NCBI RefSeq assembly: GCF_904849725.1
Contig: NC_058524.1
Coordinates: 348,623,823 to 348,687,822, forward strand
Reading direction: 5' to 3'
From: Hordeum vulgare subsp. vulgare
Lineage: Eukaryota > Streptophyta > Magnoliopsida > Poales > Poaceae
DNA length: 64,000 nucleotides
Shown: in pieces, positions 36,101-48,981 of the stretch
How positions within the stretch are numbered: position 1 is the stretch's first letter
Layout of the letters: the number at the start of each line of letters is the position of its first letter
Translations under genes and position numbers: made by a program
Notes under the pieces: generated by a model
Database searches by the model: none
Told to the model about the DNA's origin: nothing
Seen by the model: only the letters and a program-made list of their open reading frames with translations

Positions 36101-36676
36101 CTCACATATGGGAATGTGATGGTACACACTCTCACATGCACCACAAGGAACACCCTTGGAGTCATGTCACCCTCAAGGTGCACCCCCACAAGAATCTACC
36201 CATGCTTAACTAGTAAGCTCCACCTACACATGCTAACATAGCTAGCCACCTAGTGCATCACATACACACCCAATACATGAGGTGAGGGGGAGGCATCCAC
36301 ACCCCACTAAATCTATACAAGCAAATAAAACTACAAGAACAACTTAGTCCACACTAAAGCTCAAAAGATGTGGCCATACATGCTTCCCTAGTGCAAACCA
36401 CACACCTTAATGCACACCAACTTCCAAGTAACAAAACAACTAGCACCACCTCCTATGAAGGGTAACTTCACACCACAAAGCTACAATCATCATAGTTCAC
36501 AAGGCTAGCAAACATCATCTATCACTCTCTAGTGTGCAAAACACACACACAAAGAATTCTGCACCTAACTATACTAGCAGGGAAAAGATCTATAATGCCA
36601 CTTTGTCTAAGAGCTAGCAAAACAGAAAAAAATAGGCAGTAAAAGAAAAGACAACAAAACAAAAAAAATGAAACAA

Positions 36677-36895
36677 GGGCTCCTCGGAATCGAACCCAGA
36701 GCCTCTGGCTTCCAGCAACAGCACCAATCCACCACACCACTGTCACTTTGTCGACACGGTGGAGGTAATAACAGAGTAATCTGTTACTGTGGTCACTGTG
36801 CAATAAAATCACCAAAACAAAAGAGGGCCGAGGGGGGGATCGAACCCGCGCCCTCTCATCAGGCACAACACGCCCTACCACTGCACTACGAGTCG
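36677..36895 (-). other. Two tRNA-like Pol III motif modules in the C 3' LTR
   Basis: On the minus strand the first module carries a B box GGTTCGATTCC (36686-36696). The second carries GGTTCGATCC (36837-36846), preceded upstream by an A-box-like TAGTGCAGTGGTAGGGCG (about 36872-36889). The spacing is like that of a tRNA gene, but acceptor and anticodon stems do not pair, so neither is a functional tRNA. They resemble the heads of tRNA-derived SINEs. Confidence 0.55.
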
Positions 36896-37539
36896 ACGTC
36901 TGAACTAGTAAGCGCTGGAAAACAGAAGAAAACCACCCCCTGCTCATCTGCTACCGACGACTGGCCGGAACAGGGGAGGTGTCTCGCCGGTGATGCGATC
37001 CAAATTCAGCTCCGGCTCGTGGAGGGGAGGAAGCCCACACCCACCTGAACCCATTCCTGAACCTATCTACTACCGAGGGGCGCTACACCCGCGTGACGAC
37101 GGTGACCAGCGGCTCCGGCGACAGAGCCACGCGCGCAACGAAACTACTGCTACGGTGCACTAATCAACACGGGAAGGAAGGAGAAGAAGTGCTGGCTTAC
37201 GTACGGGACGAAGAAGGAGCGGCCGAAGGGGAAGTAGCGGTAAGCAGGACGCGCAGCGGTGGAGCTCGTCGGAAAAGAAGGGCCTCCGGGAGGAAGATGA
37301 TGCAGAGGCGGAGACGACGAACTAGCGGCGGGAACCAGCCCGTGGAGAGGCCCGCGTGCTCCTGGACCTCTCGACGTGGAGGAGAAGGTACCACGGCGAC
37401 GATGGTGATCTCCTTCACTCGTCGGCCATGGCGGATCCGGCGGCTTACCTTACGGTGACTAGAGAGAAAGGAGGGAGAAGGGATCTGGGTGGAGCGGCGG
37501 CGGAAGGGAAACCCTAGCCGTGGCACGGACGCCAAGGGC

Positions 37540-37547
37540 TTTTATAG
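37540..37547 (-). promoter_or_regulatory. TATA box in the C 3' LTR
   Basis: The minus strand reads CCTATAAAAG, a textbook plant TATA box, about 850 bp in from the LTR's upstream end. It sits just before a GC-rich, GA/CT-rich leader. In the 3' copy it could drive transcription out of the element into leftward flanking DNA. Confidence 0.7.
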
Positions 37548-38395
37548 GGCGAGATGGGAACGAGGGAGGCGCAGCGGTGGCTAGCGTGCGTGCTCTCTCT
37601 GGTGGAACAGAGGAGAAAAGAAGAGAGGCTGACCTGTGGGGCCGCCCGCCTCGCTGGAAAGGGGAGGAGGACGACGCCCGCGCGCGTGAGCTGGGAAGAA
37701 GTGGGCTGGGCCGAGATGGTTTGATTGCCACTGGCGTCAGATAGAGGAGAGGGCTGAGAGGGATTTGAATCTTTTTAAAAATAAACACAGCTAGGATTTA
37801 AATCCACTAGCAGTTCTGTTCGGGTAAAAATCAAAGCAAAAATGCCCCTGGCCATAAGGAATTATGGCCTAATAGAATAAAATAGGAAAAGAATATTTGG
37901 AGCCATTTGGAATAAATGCAAAACATCAATTAATTTACTATTTTGGGTTTATTTGCCCCTTTAAAATCAAGGAACAAAACAGCAAATACACACATCATCA
38001 TACCCACAATAAACTCTAATCACAAGACATTTTAGAACAACTTTTGGGAAGATAGAATTTTGAACATGAGATAAAAGGAGGGAAAAGGGTTTGAAATAGG
38101 AAGGAGCTGTGAAATTACATAGCACTCACTCCTACACTCCACACACCAACATCACATGCATCACACAAGATATCACAATACCACAACATCACACCTAGCA
38201 AGATCACATGCAATCATAACAGGACATAGAATCATAAGGCATGGCAAGGATGGTATGGCATGGATGAGTGCATGCAAAAGAAGAATAGAAGGTGACACAT
38301 GAATTCATACATGCATAGAAACTCTCATGACAAAGTCAAGGTGGTCCCACATGAAGTAGGTCCAAAAAGGGTGGTTCTACACTTGGGGCATTACA

Positions 38396-38410
38396 AACTC
38401 TCCCACACTA
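38396..38410 (-). promoter_or_regulatory. C polypurine tract
   Basis: The minus strand reads TAGTGTGGGAGAGTT immediately before the 3' LTR, the expected plus-strand primer. It lies 25-40 bases after the polyprotein stop. Confidence 0.85.
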
Positions 38411-38434
38411 CAAAGAAGATCTCGACCTCGAGAT

Positions 38435-41400
38435 CTAAGACTGAAAGAAATCGGGAAATTCGGAACGGAGGTGATCCTCGCGTTCCCACATAGCCTCTTT
38501 ATCGGAATGGTGTGACCACTGCACTTTGAGAAACTTGACAGAATTATTACGGGTCTTGCGCTCAGTCGCCTGGAGAACTGCAACTGGATGCTCATGATAA
38601 GAAAGATCAGGCTGAAGGTCGATATCTTGAAGATGCACAGTGCGCTCGGGGTTCTTGAAACACCTCCGAAGCTGAGAAACATGGAACACATCATGGACAT
38701 TTGCAAAGGTTGACGGAAGCTCGAGATGGTACGCGAGGTCGCCCCTCTTGCCAACCACTCTGAACGGACCAACGAAACGAGGCGCAAGCTTGCCTTTGAT
38801 GCCAAAACGCTGCATACCCTTCATAGGCGACACCTTGAGATAGACAAAATCATCAAGCTCGTACGACATGTCACGGTGCTTGCTATTGTAATAGCTCTTC
38901 TGCCGGGACTGCGCTGCTCTAAGGTTGTCGCGAATGATCCGACACATCTCCTCAGCTTCTTCTATCATATCATTGCCAAGGATCTGACGCTTGCCTGCCT
39001 GGGACCAGTTGAGCGGAGTACGGCACTTCCTGCCATAGAGAATTTCAAACGGAGCCTTGCCAGAACTAGCTTGATAACTGTTGTTATACGAGAACTCCGC
39101 GAAAGGCAGACAATCTTTCCACTTCATGCCGAAAGAGATAACACAGGCTCTCAGCATATCCTCAAGAACTTGATTCACTCTCTCCACTTGACCACTAGTC
39201 TGCGGATGGAACGCTGTGCTGAAGCGGATCTTCGTGCCCATAGCAGACTGAAAAGAGTCCCAGAACTTGGAAGTGAAGATACTTCCGCGATCTGATGAGA
39301 TCATCATAGGTACACCGTGCAACGAGACAATCCTCGAGGTGTACAACTCTGCCAGCTGAGCTGCTGAAATGGACTCCTTGACTGGAAGGAAATGCGCCAC
39401 TTTACTCAATTTGTCGATGACGACGAAGATAGCGTCATTGCCCTTCTTGGACTTCGGAAACCCTGTGACGAAGTCCATCTCAATGTGATCGAACTTCCAC
39501 TCGGGAATCGGCAAAGGCTGCAAGAGGCCCGCTGGTCTTTGATGTTCTTCTTTCACCCTTCGACATACATCACACTCATTAACGAATTGTGCAATTTCAC
39601 GCTTCATACGGGTCCACCAGAAAGTCTGCTTCAAGTCATGGTACATCTTGGAACTTCCAGGATGAATAGAAAGAAGAGAATTATGAGCTTCTTCCATGAT
39701 CACCTTCCTGAGATCACCTTTCGGGACGACAAGGCGGTCCTCGAAAAACAAAGTGTCCCAGGCATCAACAGTGAAACACTTATACTTGGGAAGACTCTTT
39801 CCCACACCAATCTTGACCTTCTTCACCATAGTATCAAGTAGCTGAGCTGCTCTGACCTGATCTTCCAAGGTAGGAGAGATCTGAAGGTTCGCAAGAAAAC
39901 CCTGAGGAACCATCTGAAGATTGAGCTTCCTGAAAGACTCAGAAAGACCCGGCTGGAAAGGTTGCAGAATCAGACTGTTGCAATATGCCTTCCTTCTCAA
40001 TGCATCTGCCACCACATTTGCCTTGCCTGGCGTGTAGTCAACACTCGGATTAAAATCCTGGAGCATTTCCACCCAACGTGTTTGCCGAAGATTCAAGTTA
40101 GACTGAGTGAAGATATACTTGAGGCTCTTGTGATCGGTGAAAACTTCAACCTTACGTTCCAACAAGAGATGTCTCCAAGTCATCAAGGCGTGCACAATAG
40201 CTGCTAGCTCGATATCGTGCACAAGATAGTTCTTCTCCGCACGCTTCAGCTGCCTGGAGGTATAAGCAACCACCTTCCTATCTTGCATCAAGACTGCACC
40301 GAAACCCTGGAGAGAAGCATTGCAGAAGACCTGGTACGGCTTGGAATCATCCGGAGGAGCCAATACCGGAGTGGAGGTAAGCTTCTCTTTGAGTGTATCG
40401 AAAGCCAGCTGACACTCTGGAGACCACACATACTTGACACCCTTCTGAAGAAGACTAGAGAGCGGCTTAGAGATTTTGGAGAAGTTCTCAACGAATCTTC
40501 TGCAATATCCGGCAAGACCAAGAAAGCTTCCAAGCTGCTTCACATTCTACAGAGGTTCCCATTCAACAATGGCTTGAACCTTGGATGGGTCAACCTTAAT
40601 GCCCTCGGCAGAGATAATATGCCCAAGATACACCACTTCTTTCAGCCAGAACTCGCACTTGGAAAACTTGGCATACATCTTATATTCTCTCAGTTTATCA
40701 AGCACCAATCTGAGATGTTTCTCATGTTCTTCCTCATCCTCAGAAAAGACCAAAATGTCATCGAGATAGAGCAAGACAAACTCATTCTTGAATGGCGAGA
40801 AAATATAGTTCATCAATCGGCAAAAAGTCGGAGGAGCATTAGCCAGACCAAAAGACATGACCGTATACTCATACGAGCCAAAACTGGTCCTGAATGCCGT
40901 CTTCGGAATGTCTTCCTCGCGAATGTGAATCTGATGATAGCCCATTCTGAGATCAAGCTTGGAGAATACTTTAGCACCTTTCAGTTGCTCGAACAACTCA
41001 TTTATGTTCGGAAGTGGGTATTTGTTCTTGATTGTCTTCTTGTTCAATGGGCGGTAATCGACACACAGCCGGTCCGTACCATCCTTGTTCTTGACAAACA
41101 GAACACCACATCCTCACGAAGACGAGCTTGGTCTGATCAAACCCAAACGCTCCTGCTCATCGAGTTGCTTCTTGAGTTCCTTCAACTCCTCTGGACCCAG
41201 CTTGTACGGCCGCTTGCACACTGGCTCTGTGCCTGGCTCAAGCTCAATGACGAACTCCACTTCACGGTGCGGAGGCATCCCTGGCAGCTCTTCAGGAAAC
41301 ACGTCTTGATATTCGTAGACTACTGGAACTTGCTCGATGGGATTGATATCACCCTTTTCATTCAAGGAGAACAAGCAGATTGTGTCATCGCGCGCCACGA

Positions 41401-41761
41401 ATATAATCACATCCTCCGAAGAGTGGGTAAGTTTCACTTGTTTAGCTTCACAATCAATTGATGCCTTGTTCATGGCCAACCAGTCCATACCAAGGATCAA
41501 ATCAATGTCGGACTTACCCAAGACAATAGGAGATGCGAGAAAAGCATAATTGTCCATTTTGATAGAAACATCCGGAACCCTCATGAACGAACTCATGCGC
41601 ATGCCCGGAGAAACCACATGGAAGGGACTATCCAAATGAATTGCAGGAATATCATGCTTAGCTAAGAAAGGCTTGGAGATGAAGCAATGCGAAGCACCAG
41701 AATCAAACAAGACTTTAGCAGGAAAATCATTGACTAGGAGATTACCCATGATCACATCCGA
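38435..41761 (-). pseudogene. C pol: protease, RT, RNase H, integrase, chromodomain-like tail
   Basis: The frame is continuous with gag. Protease: LFDSGASHCFIS near the start. [13 protein letters not shown] and catalytic [11 protein letters not shown]. RNase H: VFTDHKSL and KANVVADAL. Integrase: HxxxH-CDVC zinc site, then MDFVTG, SSDRGS and GQVERVN, giving the D, D and E. The tail VQWSHHSDKEAMWERED is chromodomain-like and would target integration to marked chromatin. Two in-frame stops interrupt it: TGA at 41114-41116 and TAG at 40547-40549. Both fit single transitions, and no frameshift is seen. The last open stretch (38435-40543, 702 codons) covers late RT to the end. Confidence 0.88.
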
Positions 41762-42874
41762 TTAATTTTCTGCCTCAGCTGCATTCACCATGTTGACTCG
41801 AGCTGATCTGGGGTTGAACTTCACAAGAGCGTTGCTAGGAGGTTTTCCTGGAGGAGGAGGCGGCAGACGGAGCTGAGAAGTGCATTTGTTGGCATAGTGA
41901 CCCTTCTTCCCACATTTGTGACAAGTGACATCTGTTGGCTGCCGGAACTGAATCTGAGGAGGCCCTTGCTTCTGATGCTGATATCTCTGCTGGAAGCCAG
42001 GGTTGGGTGGGTGGGAAGAACCACGTCCACCTGAGTGCTTCGGCTGCTGAGAGTGCCGAGGAGGAGGAGGAGAAACCCAAAACCTCTGTTGCTTCTGAAC
42101 CACCTGAGTCGAGGAAGAGTTGGAATCTCTGAAACATTTCTTGGAATTCTCCACCCTGAGTAAGGCTGCCTCTACTTTGAGAGCTAAGTTGTAGAATTTG
42201 TGAAACTCCTCAGGATCGTGCAAAGCAAGTGCTAACTGCAAGTCCTCCTTCAAGCCACCCCTAAACTGGTATATCTTACTCTTCTGATCCGGAACATCCT
42301 GCAACGCGTAACGGGCTAGCTCGTGGAACTCGACATTGTACTTATACACAGAATTGCTGCCCTGCTTCAAGCGCCTGAACTTCTCACGCATCTCCTCAAC
42401 AAAACTGGAAGGGATGTAGTGGAACCTTAAGTCACGACAAAACTCGTCCCAAGACATCACCCTGCCACCTCTCGAGTCCTTAAGCTGCTGCCACCAAATA
42501 GAAGCCTGCCCCTTCAACTCAAACGTTGCAAACTTGACATAATCCTCTGGACGCACATTGCTACACTAGAAATGCTTGTTCATATCACAGATCCAATCTT
42601 CCGCATCAAACGGCTGGTCGCAAGAAGTGAACGTCTTAGGCTGGTTTGACAGGAACTGACTCAGACTGGCGAAGTGATTGCCACCCTGCTGGAAATTGCC
42701 CTGCTGATGATTGGCTCTCTCCTGGATGAACTGCAACAACATCTGAGTGTTTGCATTGGTAGCTGCCATCATCGCCTGCCAGGCCTCTGCAGGAGGAGGC
42801 GGCTGCAGTGGAGGCGGCATATCCTCACGCGCTGGGGTCTGACGAGTTGGTGGAGCCATCCTGAAGACGGACAT
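41762..42874 (-). pseudogene. C gag
   Basis: The start is ATG at 42872-42874. The frame holds a Pro/Gln-rich N-terminus, a retrotransposon-gag capsid region (SIWWQQLKDSRGG, then FRRLKQGSNSVYKYNVEF) and a zinc knuckle CHKCGKKGHYANKC near the C-terminus. It is broken by TAG at 42566-42568 between the N-terminal part and the capsid region, and ends in TAA at 41762-41764, after which pol follows in the same frame. In related elements gag and pol are usually one continuous frame, so the TAA is probably also a mutation. Confidence 0.87.
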
Positions 42875-43726
42875 CACATTAGTCCACAGAATAATTGAAG
42901 ATATCGCTGAATCAAAAGACAGAATATCTCAATAGAATTTAGCATTGCACTTGAACAACATAGCAAGAGTGCATCCTCAAGTAACAGACGACAAAATTCC
43001 GATAAGGGCCACTGCAAACAAGTGTGAGCTAGAACTGTTCGGAACAAACATATGACCTAGATTTCCCAAACCTCAATCAAGCGTCTGTAGGAAGATAGTC
43101 CTATAAGATACTACTAGATATCCCACCTATGAGTTCCCGAAATAACTGGTCATGCAATCAGGCACACGGATACAAGGAGTATTTCACACAACTCCTAAAC
43201 TAACCTGTCACCTGTATCACATCCTTCAACACACAACTAGCATCTCGGACCTTCATCTACAACAGATCCTCGTGATCACAACGATACAAAGTGTGGTAAT
43301 ACCCCCGAACAATCTACACCAGTACTGGGGACATCGGGGTTATCTCACCACTACCCGTATTGAAGCAATAACGAACACCCTCCGTTCTTAGATACTCAGA
43401 AATCTGAATGATGGCGATGTGCGCGATAATCCCTGGAGCTCAACTCCCCTGATACTTAGAGCAGATAGGAGGCACCAGGACATGATTCCGTCACATCGAA
43501 ATCATATAGATTTCACAAATACCCGCGTGATCCTAAAAATTTTTTTGAGCGAGAAAAGGAGTAGAGTTAAAGATTTCCTAAGACGGAAGCCTCACCAGAG
43601 CAAAGAAGAGGAGGAAAAAGAAACCTACTCACCGATATAACTACGACTCCAAACATTTTCTAGACTCGACTCGGCCAAATACGATCACACTAAGGTTCCT
43701 ATGGTTGTAAGGCTCTGATACCAACT
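42875..43726 (-). other. C leader with primer-binding site
   Basis: Non-coding DNA of about 850 bp. The primer site at 43712-43726 reads AGTTGGTATCAGAGC on the minus strand, which contains the full initiator Met-tRNA complement TGGTATCAGAGC. It is related to the leader of F. Confidence 0.85.
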
Positions 43727-46700
43727 TGTAACGACCAAGATGCGGTCCTTTCCGATCTGGGGGTCGAGGCCCCCGAATAGGAAAGAAGCGCATCTAAGCG
43801 TTTCGCAAGCAAGTAACATAGCACAAAATAATAATACAAGTAGACAATTCGGGATTCAACTGTCTTCTTATTAATAACTCAGAGTACAACACAGATACAA
43901 TCAAGGTAGTTCCGCTACGGACTACAAAACATGGAAAATGCTATGCTACCATGCTGCAGGCCCACGATCAGACCACGCATCAGACCTCGGGATAGTTCAC
44001 GTAAAGGCGGTCTGTCTCCTCGTCGTACTGCCACGCCAGCTGGGTGCCGTCGGGATCATCTGCCTCTGGGGTACCTGTACCTGCTGGGAGTTTCGGAGGA
44101 ATCCGTGAGCCACGGGGACTCAGCAATCTAAGACCTTGGTGCCAGAACTAGTCATGTTATTGGGTAAGGTAGGGGTGAAGTGTATCAGGCTACTGCATCC
44201 TATGATTGAATAAGTGGCTAACTTACGCAAAAGAGAAGTGAAGGTGGTCTACACTAACGTCGGGATTACTTGATCAGTAAGTGATCCTGAACACCTACCT
44301 ACGGCATTCATAACCCCACCGTGTTCCCGATCGAAGATAGATCTTCGAAGGGACAGTCACGGTTACGGACACAGTTGGCAGTTTTATTAGTTTATGTTTA
44401 AGTTCTCTAATACCGGATGTTAACAAAATATTCCAAGTTGCCACATAACCGCGGGCACGGCTTTCCGAAAGATTAAACCCTGCAGGGGTGCTCCAACTAG
44501 TCCATCACAAACGAACACAGGCCGCAAAGGCATCCTCTATCACGAATCTCGTGATCTCGTCGGATTCCTTAGAGGAAGACCTCAACTCTGGGGGAAACCA
44601 AAGCTTCACTGGGATTCCTATATGCAAGATATACCGCTAAGGTAAGGCAAGACTAGCAGGACCTCCCGACGTGTCGACGACCCTGATAAGAGCCGCGTAT
44701 CTCAGTCTCAGGACACGCCGGATGAGCGATGGTTACCACGCCAAAACACCAAGTTGCCCCGGGGAGCGTAATAAGCTGTTCTGGATTGGACCCACACTCA
44801 TGAGGAGCACTGGCCCGGGTTGTTGATTAAGGATCCTCGGGGTAGCTACTCCCTATGCAGATTATTATTAAGTTATTAGCAAATTAACACCAATTTTGGG
44901 TCCTGCCGGACAAGCCTTAGCACTACGCGATTTATCAAGGGGGTCCCCATAACAACCCCGAACGTGTTAGGAGCGATCATTATGGAATCAAACACCGGTA
45001 ACCGGTAACTAAGGCGGCAATAACGGAACAAAGCACCCGGCAAAAGGCTAGGCCTCCCGTCATTTACCAAGTATATAGGTGCATTAATTAAATAACAGAA
45101 TTTAATATAATGATATCAAGCTCATGTCATCACATGAGTTTAAAACACCTGCAACTAACAATGCTAACATTAGTAGCTGAGCAAGCCTACTTAGCCACAC
45201 AAGTTTGCTAGGAAGGGGAATGGTGTGTGGGCTCATGGCATATGAAGAGGCAATTTAATTTTAGTGGTAGGCAGCGAGCAATATGACATGGAAATGAACT
45301 AACATAACAAGTCTAGAGATGGAATCAAGGTCATATCATCTTGCCTGTGATATCCTCAGCTTGGAATGGTTCTGGATCGTTCTGCACGTACTCTCCTGAC
45401 TCCACGTATTCGTTCTCCGCTCCCGGTGCTACCAACATAAGAATAACAGACAATGAACAGCAGCACCACAAGATGCAACAATCACATGATGCATGAGATG
45501 AAAGTTGAGCATGCACCACTATTTCTATCACTAGCACAAGCAAAATAAACTACAGCAAGTTTCTGGACAGAACTTTGCACTAAACTATTTTGACATGCAT
45601 GAGAATGACATGAACAGATGCGTCTCGTAAAAACGGTGCAACACCATATCAAGAACATTGCAAACGGAGCTACGGATCAACGGGAATCAACGAAACAAGA
45701 TATGAAGCTCTACGTGAAAGATTCAACACCACACACACAATTGGCACAAATCTGGTATTCCCAGGTTGCCAAGACATGTAATAACCCAACATGAATAAAA
45801 TGGAGCAAGGTAGAACACCACAACATCAATTAAGCACATACTTTGAACAAAATGGCAAAACTACATAATCTGCCAGAATCTGCATCTTAGCTGTTTGGGA
45901 GCAACATGCAACATAGCTACATGACTTCAAACATGACAAATAATATATGTGGCTGTTGCCAACCAAGAACACTACAAGAACCAGCAAGAATCATAGCAAA
46001 AGGAATTAAACTCTAGAAGATACAAGGCCACAAACTTTCCCAAAACCATCAGACCATCAGCAATGAAAATTCCTGCACCTGAGTTTCTGTTTCTGTTCTG
46101 AAGCCTTTTGACAGCAATCAAAACACAAGCTATTGGACTCCAAATGATTTGCAAATTGACAGGAAGCTTCACAAATATATCAGGTTCAAAATACTAGCAC
46201 TGAACTAAGGCCAGTTCTCAACTGAATGACCAGCACGTCCTCATCTACAGGGGAAGAAAATGTTTCCAGAATCCCAGACTTAGTGAAATTTTCAGAGTTC
46301 AATAATCTGGAATTTTCCAGCCACATGCCCACTTTGTCTAGGCATATATTGCACACACATGACACCAAGAGGTAATTGACACCACTATGGTGTAAAGCAA
46401 AAAACCCCTTCTATTAACACACAAAAACCCATGCCCTTGGGCTCCACCTATACCATGGAATCAAGGACCACACTTTCAACAAAACTGTAAATGCAACTCC
46501 ATAAGGTATCCTTCTAAGATGACTACTACATAGGGTGAGTTTCATGTGCACAATGACAAAGTGACATGGGGGTTTGAACCCCATGTTTGTGTCATGCACA
46601 TCAACAACACCAACACACATGTCACACTATCACTAGCATCAAGCACAACAAAATATAACTCCTATGTTACAAGAGAGTATGCACACCCTCACATACGGGC

Positions 46701-48981
46701 ATGTGATGGTACACACTCTCACATGCACCACAAGGAACACCCTTGGAGTCATGTCACCCTCAAGGTGCACCCCCACAAGAATCTACTCATGCTTAACTAG
46801 TAAGCTCCACCTACACATGCTAACATAGCTAGCCACCTAGTGCATCACATACACACCCAATACATGAGGTGAGGGGGAGGCATCCACACCCCACTAAATC
46901 TATACAAGCAAATAAAACTACAAGAACAACTTAGTCCACACTAAAGCTCAAAAGATGTGGCCGTACATGCTTCCCTAGTGCAAACCACACACCTTAATGC
47001 ACACCAACTTCCAAGTAACAAAACAACTAGCACCACCTCCTATGAAGGGTAACTTCACACCACAAAGGTACAATCATCATAGGTTCACAAGGCTAGCAAA
47101 CATCATCTATCACTCTCTAGTGTGCAAAACACACACACAAAGAATTCTGCACCTAACTATACTAGCAGGGAAAAGATCTAAAATACCACTTTGTCTAAGA
47201 GCTAGCAAACAGAAAAAAATAGGCAGCAAAAGAAAAGACAACAAAAGAAAAAAATGAAACAGGGGCTCCTGGGAATCGAACCCAGAGCCTGTGGTTTCCA
47301 GCAACAGCACCAATCCACCACACCACTGTCACTTTGTCGACAGGGTGGAGGTAATAACAGAGTAATCTGTTACTGTGGTCACTGTGCAATAAAATCACCA
47401 AAACAAAAGAGGGCCGAGGAGGGGATCGAACCCGCGCCCTCTCATCAGGCACAACACATGCTACCACTGCACTACGAGTCGACGTCTGAACTAGTAAGCG
47501 CTGCAAAACAGAAGAAAACCACCCCCTGCTCATCTGCTACCGACGACTGGCCGAAACAGGGGAGGTGTCTCGCCGGTGATGCGAGCCAAATTCAGCTCCG
47601 GCTCGTGGAGGGGAGGAAGCCCACACCCACCTGAACCCATTCCTGAACCTATCTACTACCGAGGGGCGCTACACCCGCGTGACGATGGTGACCAGCGGCT
47701 CCGGCGACAGAGCCACGCGCGCAACGAAACTACTGCTACGGTGCACTAATCAACATGGGAAGGAAGGAGGAGAAGTGCTGGCTTACGTACCGGACGAAGA
47801 AGGAGCGGCCGAAGGGGAAGTAGCGGGAAGCAGGACGCGCAGCGGTGGAGCTCGTCGGAGAAGAAGGGCCTCCGGGAGGAAGATGATGCAGAGGCGGGGA
47901 CGACGAACTAGCGGCGGGAACGAGCCCGTGGAGAGGCCCGCGTGCTCCTGGACCTCTCGACGTGGAGGAGAAGGTACGACGGCGACGATGGTGATCTCCT
48001 TCACTCGTCGGCCATGGCGGATCCAGCGGCTTACCTTACCGTGACTAGAGAGAAAGGAGGGAGAAGGGATCTGGGTGGAGCGGCGGCGGAAGGGAAACCC
48101 TAGCCGGGGCACGGACGCCAAGGGCTTTTATAGGGCGAGAGGGGAACGAGGGAGGCGCAGCGGTGGCTAGCGTGCGTGCTCTCTCTGGTGGAACAGAGGA
48201 GAAAAGAAGAGAGGCTGACCTGTGGGGCCGCCTGCCTCGCTGGAAAGGGGAGGAGGACGACGCCCGCGCGCGTGAGCTGGGAAGAAGTGGGCTGGGCCGA
48301 GATGGTTTGATTGCCACTGGCGTCAGATAGAGGAGAGGGCTGAGAGGGATTTGAATCTTTTTAAAAATAAACACAGCTAGGATTTAAATCCACTAGCAGT
48401 TCTGTTGGGGTAAAAATCAAAGCAAAAATGCCCGTGGCCATAAGGAATTATGGCCTAATAGAATAAAATAGGAAAACAATATTTGGAGCCATTTGGAATA
48501 AATGCAAAACTACAATTAATTTACTGTTTTGGGTTTATTTGCCCCTTTAAAATCAAGGAACAAAACAGCAAATACACACATCATCATACCCACAATAAAC
48601 TCTAATCACAAGACATTTTAGAACAACTTTTGGGAAGATAGAATTTTGAACATGAGATAAAAGGAGGGAAAAGGGTTTGAAATAGCAAGGAGCTTTGAAA
48701 TTACATAGCACTCACTCCTACACTCCACACACCAACATCACATGCATCACACAAGATATCACAATACCACAACATCACACCTAGCAAGATCACATGCAAT
48801 CATAACAGGACATAGAATCATAAGGCATGGCAAGGATGGTATGGCATGGATGAATGCATGCAAAAGAAGAATAGAAGGTGACACATGAATTCATACATGC
48901 ATAGAAACTCTCATGACAAAGTCAAGGTGGTCCCACATGAAGTAGGTCCAAAAAGGGTGGTTCTACACTTGGGGCATTACA
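43727..48981 (-). repeat. C 5' LTR (5255 bp)
   Basis: It runs from TGTAACGACC to GGGCATTACA. It carries the same TATA box (48126-48133, CCTATAAAAG on the minus strand) and the same two tRNA-like modules as the 3' LTR, here with B boxes at 47272-47282 and 47423-47432. In this copy the first module's T-arm stem (CTGGG/CCCAG) is perfect and the second has an A box reading TAGTGCAGTGGTAGCATG, so this copy looks closer to the ancestral form. Confidence 0.92.
47263..47482 (-). other. Two tRNA-like Pol III motif modules in the C 5' LTR
   Basis: This copy matches that in the 3' LTR but is better preserved. B boxes on the minus strand are at 47272-47282 and 47423-47432. They lie roughly 700-850 bases downstream of the LTR TATA box, inside the part of the LTR that would be transcribed as the 5' leader. 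No complete tRNA cloverleaf can be drawn. Confidence 0.55.

Larger units (their letters stand above)
33162..38395 (-). repeat. C 3' LTR (5234 bp)
   Basis: It runs from TGTAACGACC to GGGCATTACA. It is highly similar to the 5' LTR over its full length with scattered substitutions. It lacks about 29 bp present in the 5' LTR near 46267-46295 and has a different sequence near 35490. Open frames in its GC-rich part (37197-37788) are conserved between the two LTRs only because the LTRs are copies. Confidence 0.92.
33162..48981 (-). mobile_element. Gypsy chromovirus-type retrotransposon 'C', complete
   Basis: This is a 15.8-kb element with a perfect target duplication GTGAA (33157-33161 and 48982-48986). 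On the minus strand the order is 5' LTR (43727-48981), Met-tRNA-type primer site, leader, gag, protease, RT, RNase H, integrase, chromodomain-like C-terminus, polypurine tract, 3' LTR (33162-38395). Integrase after RNase H defines Gypsy; the chromodomain-like tail suggests the Tekay/Del lineage. The LTRs are unusually long, and each is about as long as the internal region. Confidence 0.92.

Noticed and set aside
36824..36895. A true tRNA gene
   Set aside because: The B box and an A-box-like motif are present, but acceptor and anticodon stems do not pair, so it is a tRNA-like module only.
37197..37788. Open frames of 109-112 codons repeated in both LTRs of C (also 47783-48374)
   Set aside because: They are conserved only because the LTRs are copies. 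They lie in GC-rich leader next to the TATA box, with start codons upstream of the likely transcription start, and encode Arg/Pro/Ser-rich sequence.
38726..41461. Long plus-strand frames opposite the C pol gene (up to 414 codons)
   Set aside because: They are antisense shadows of a strongly biased coding region; the minus-strand product has all pol motifs and the plus-strand ones have none.
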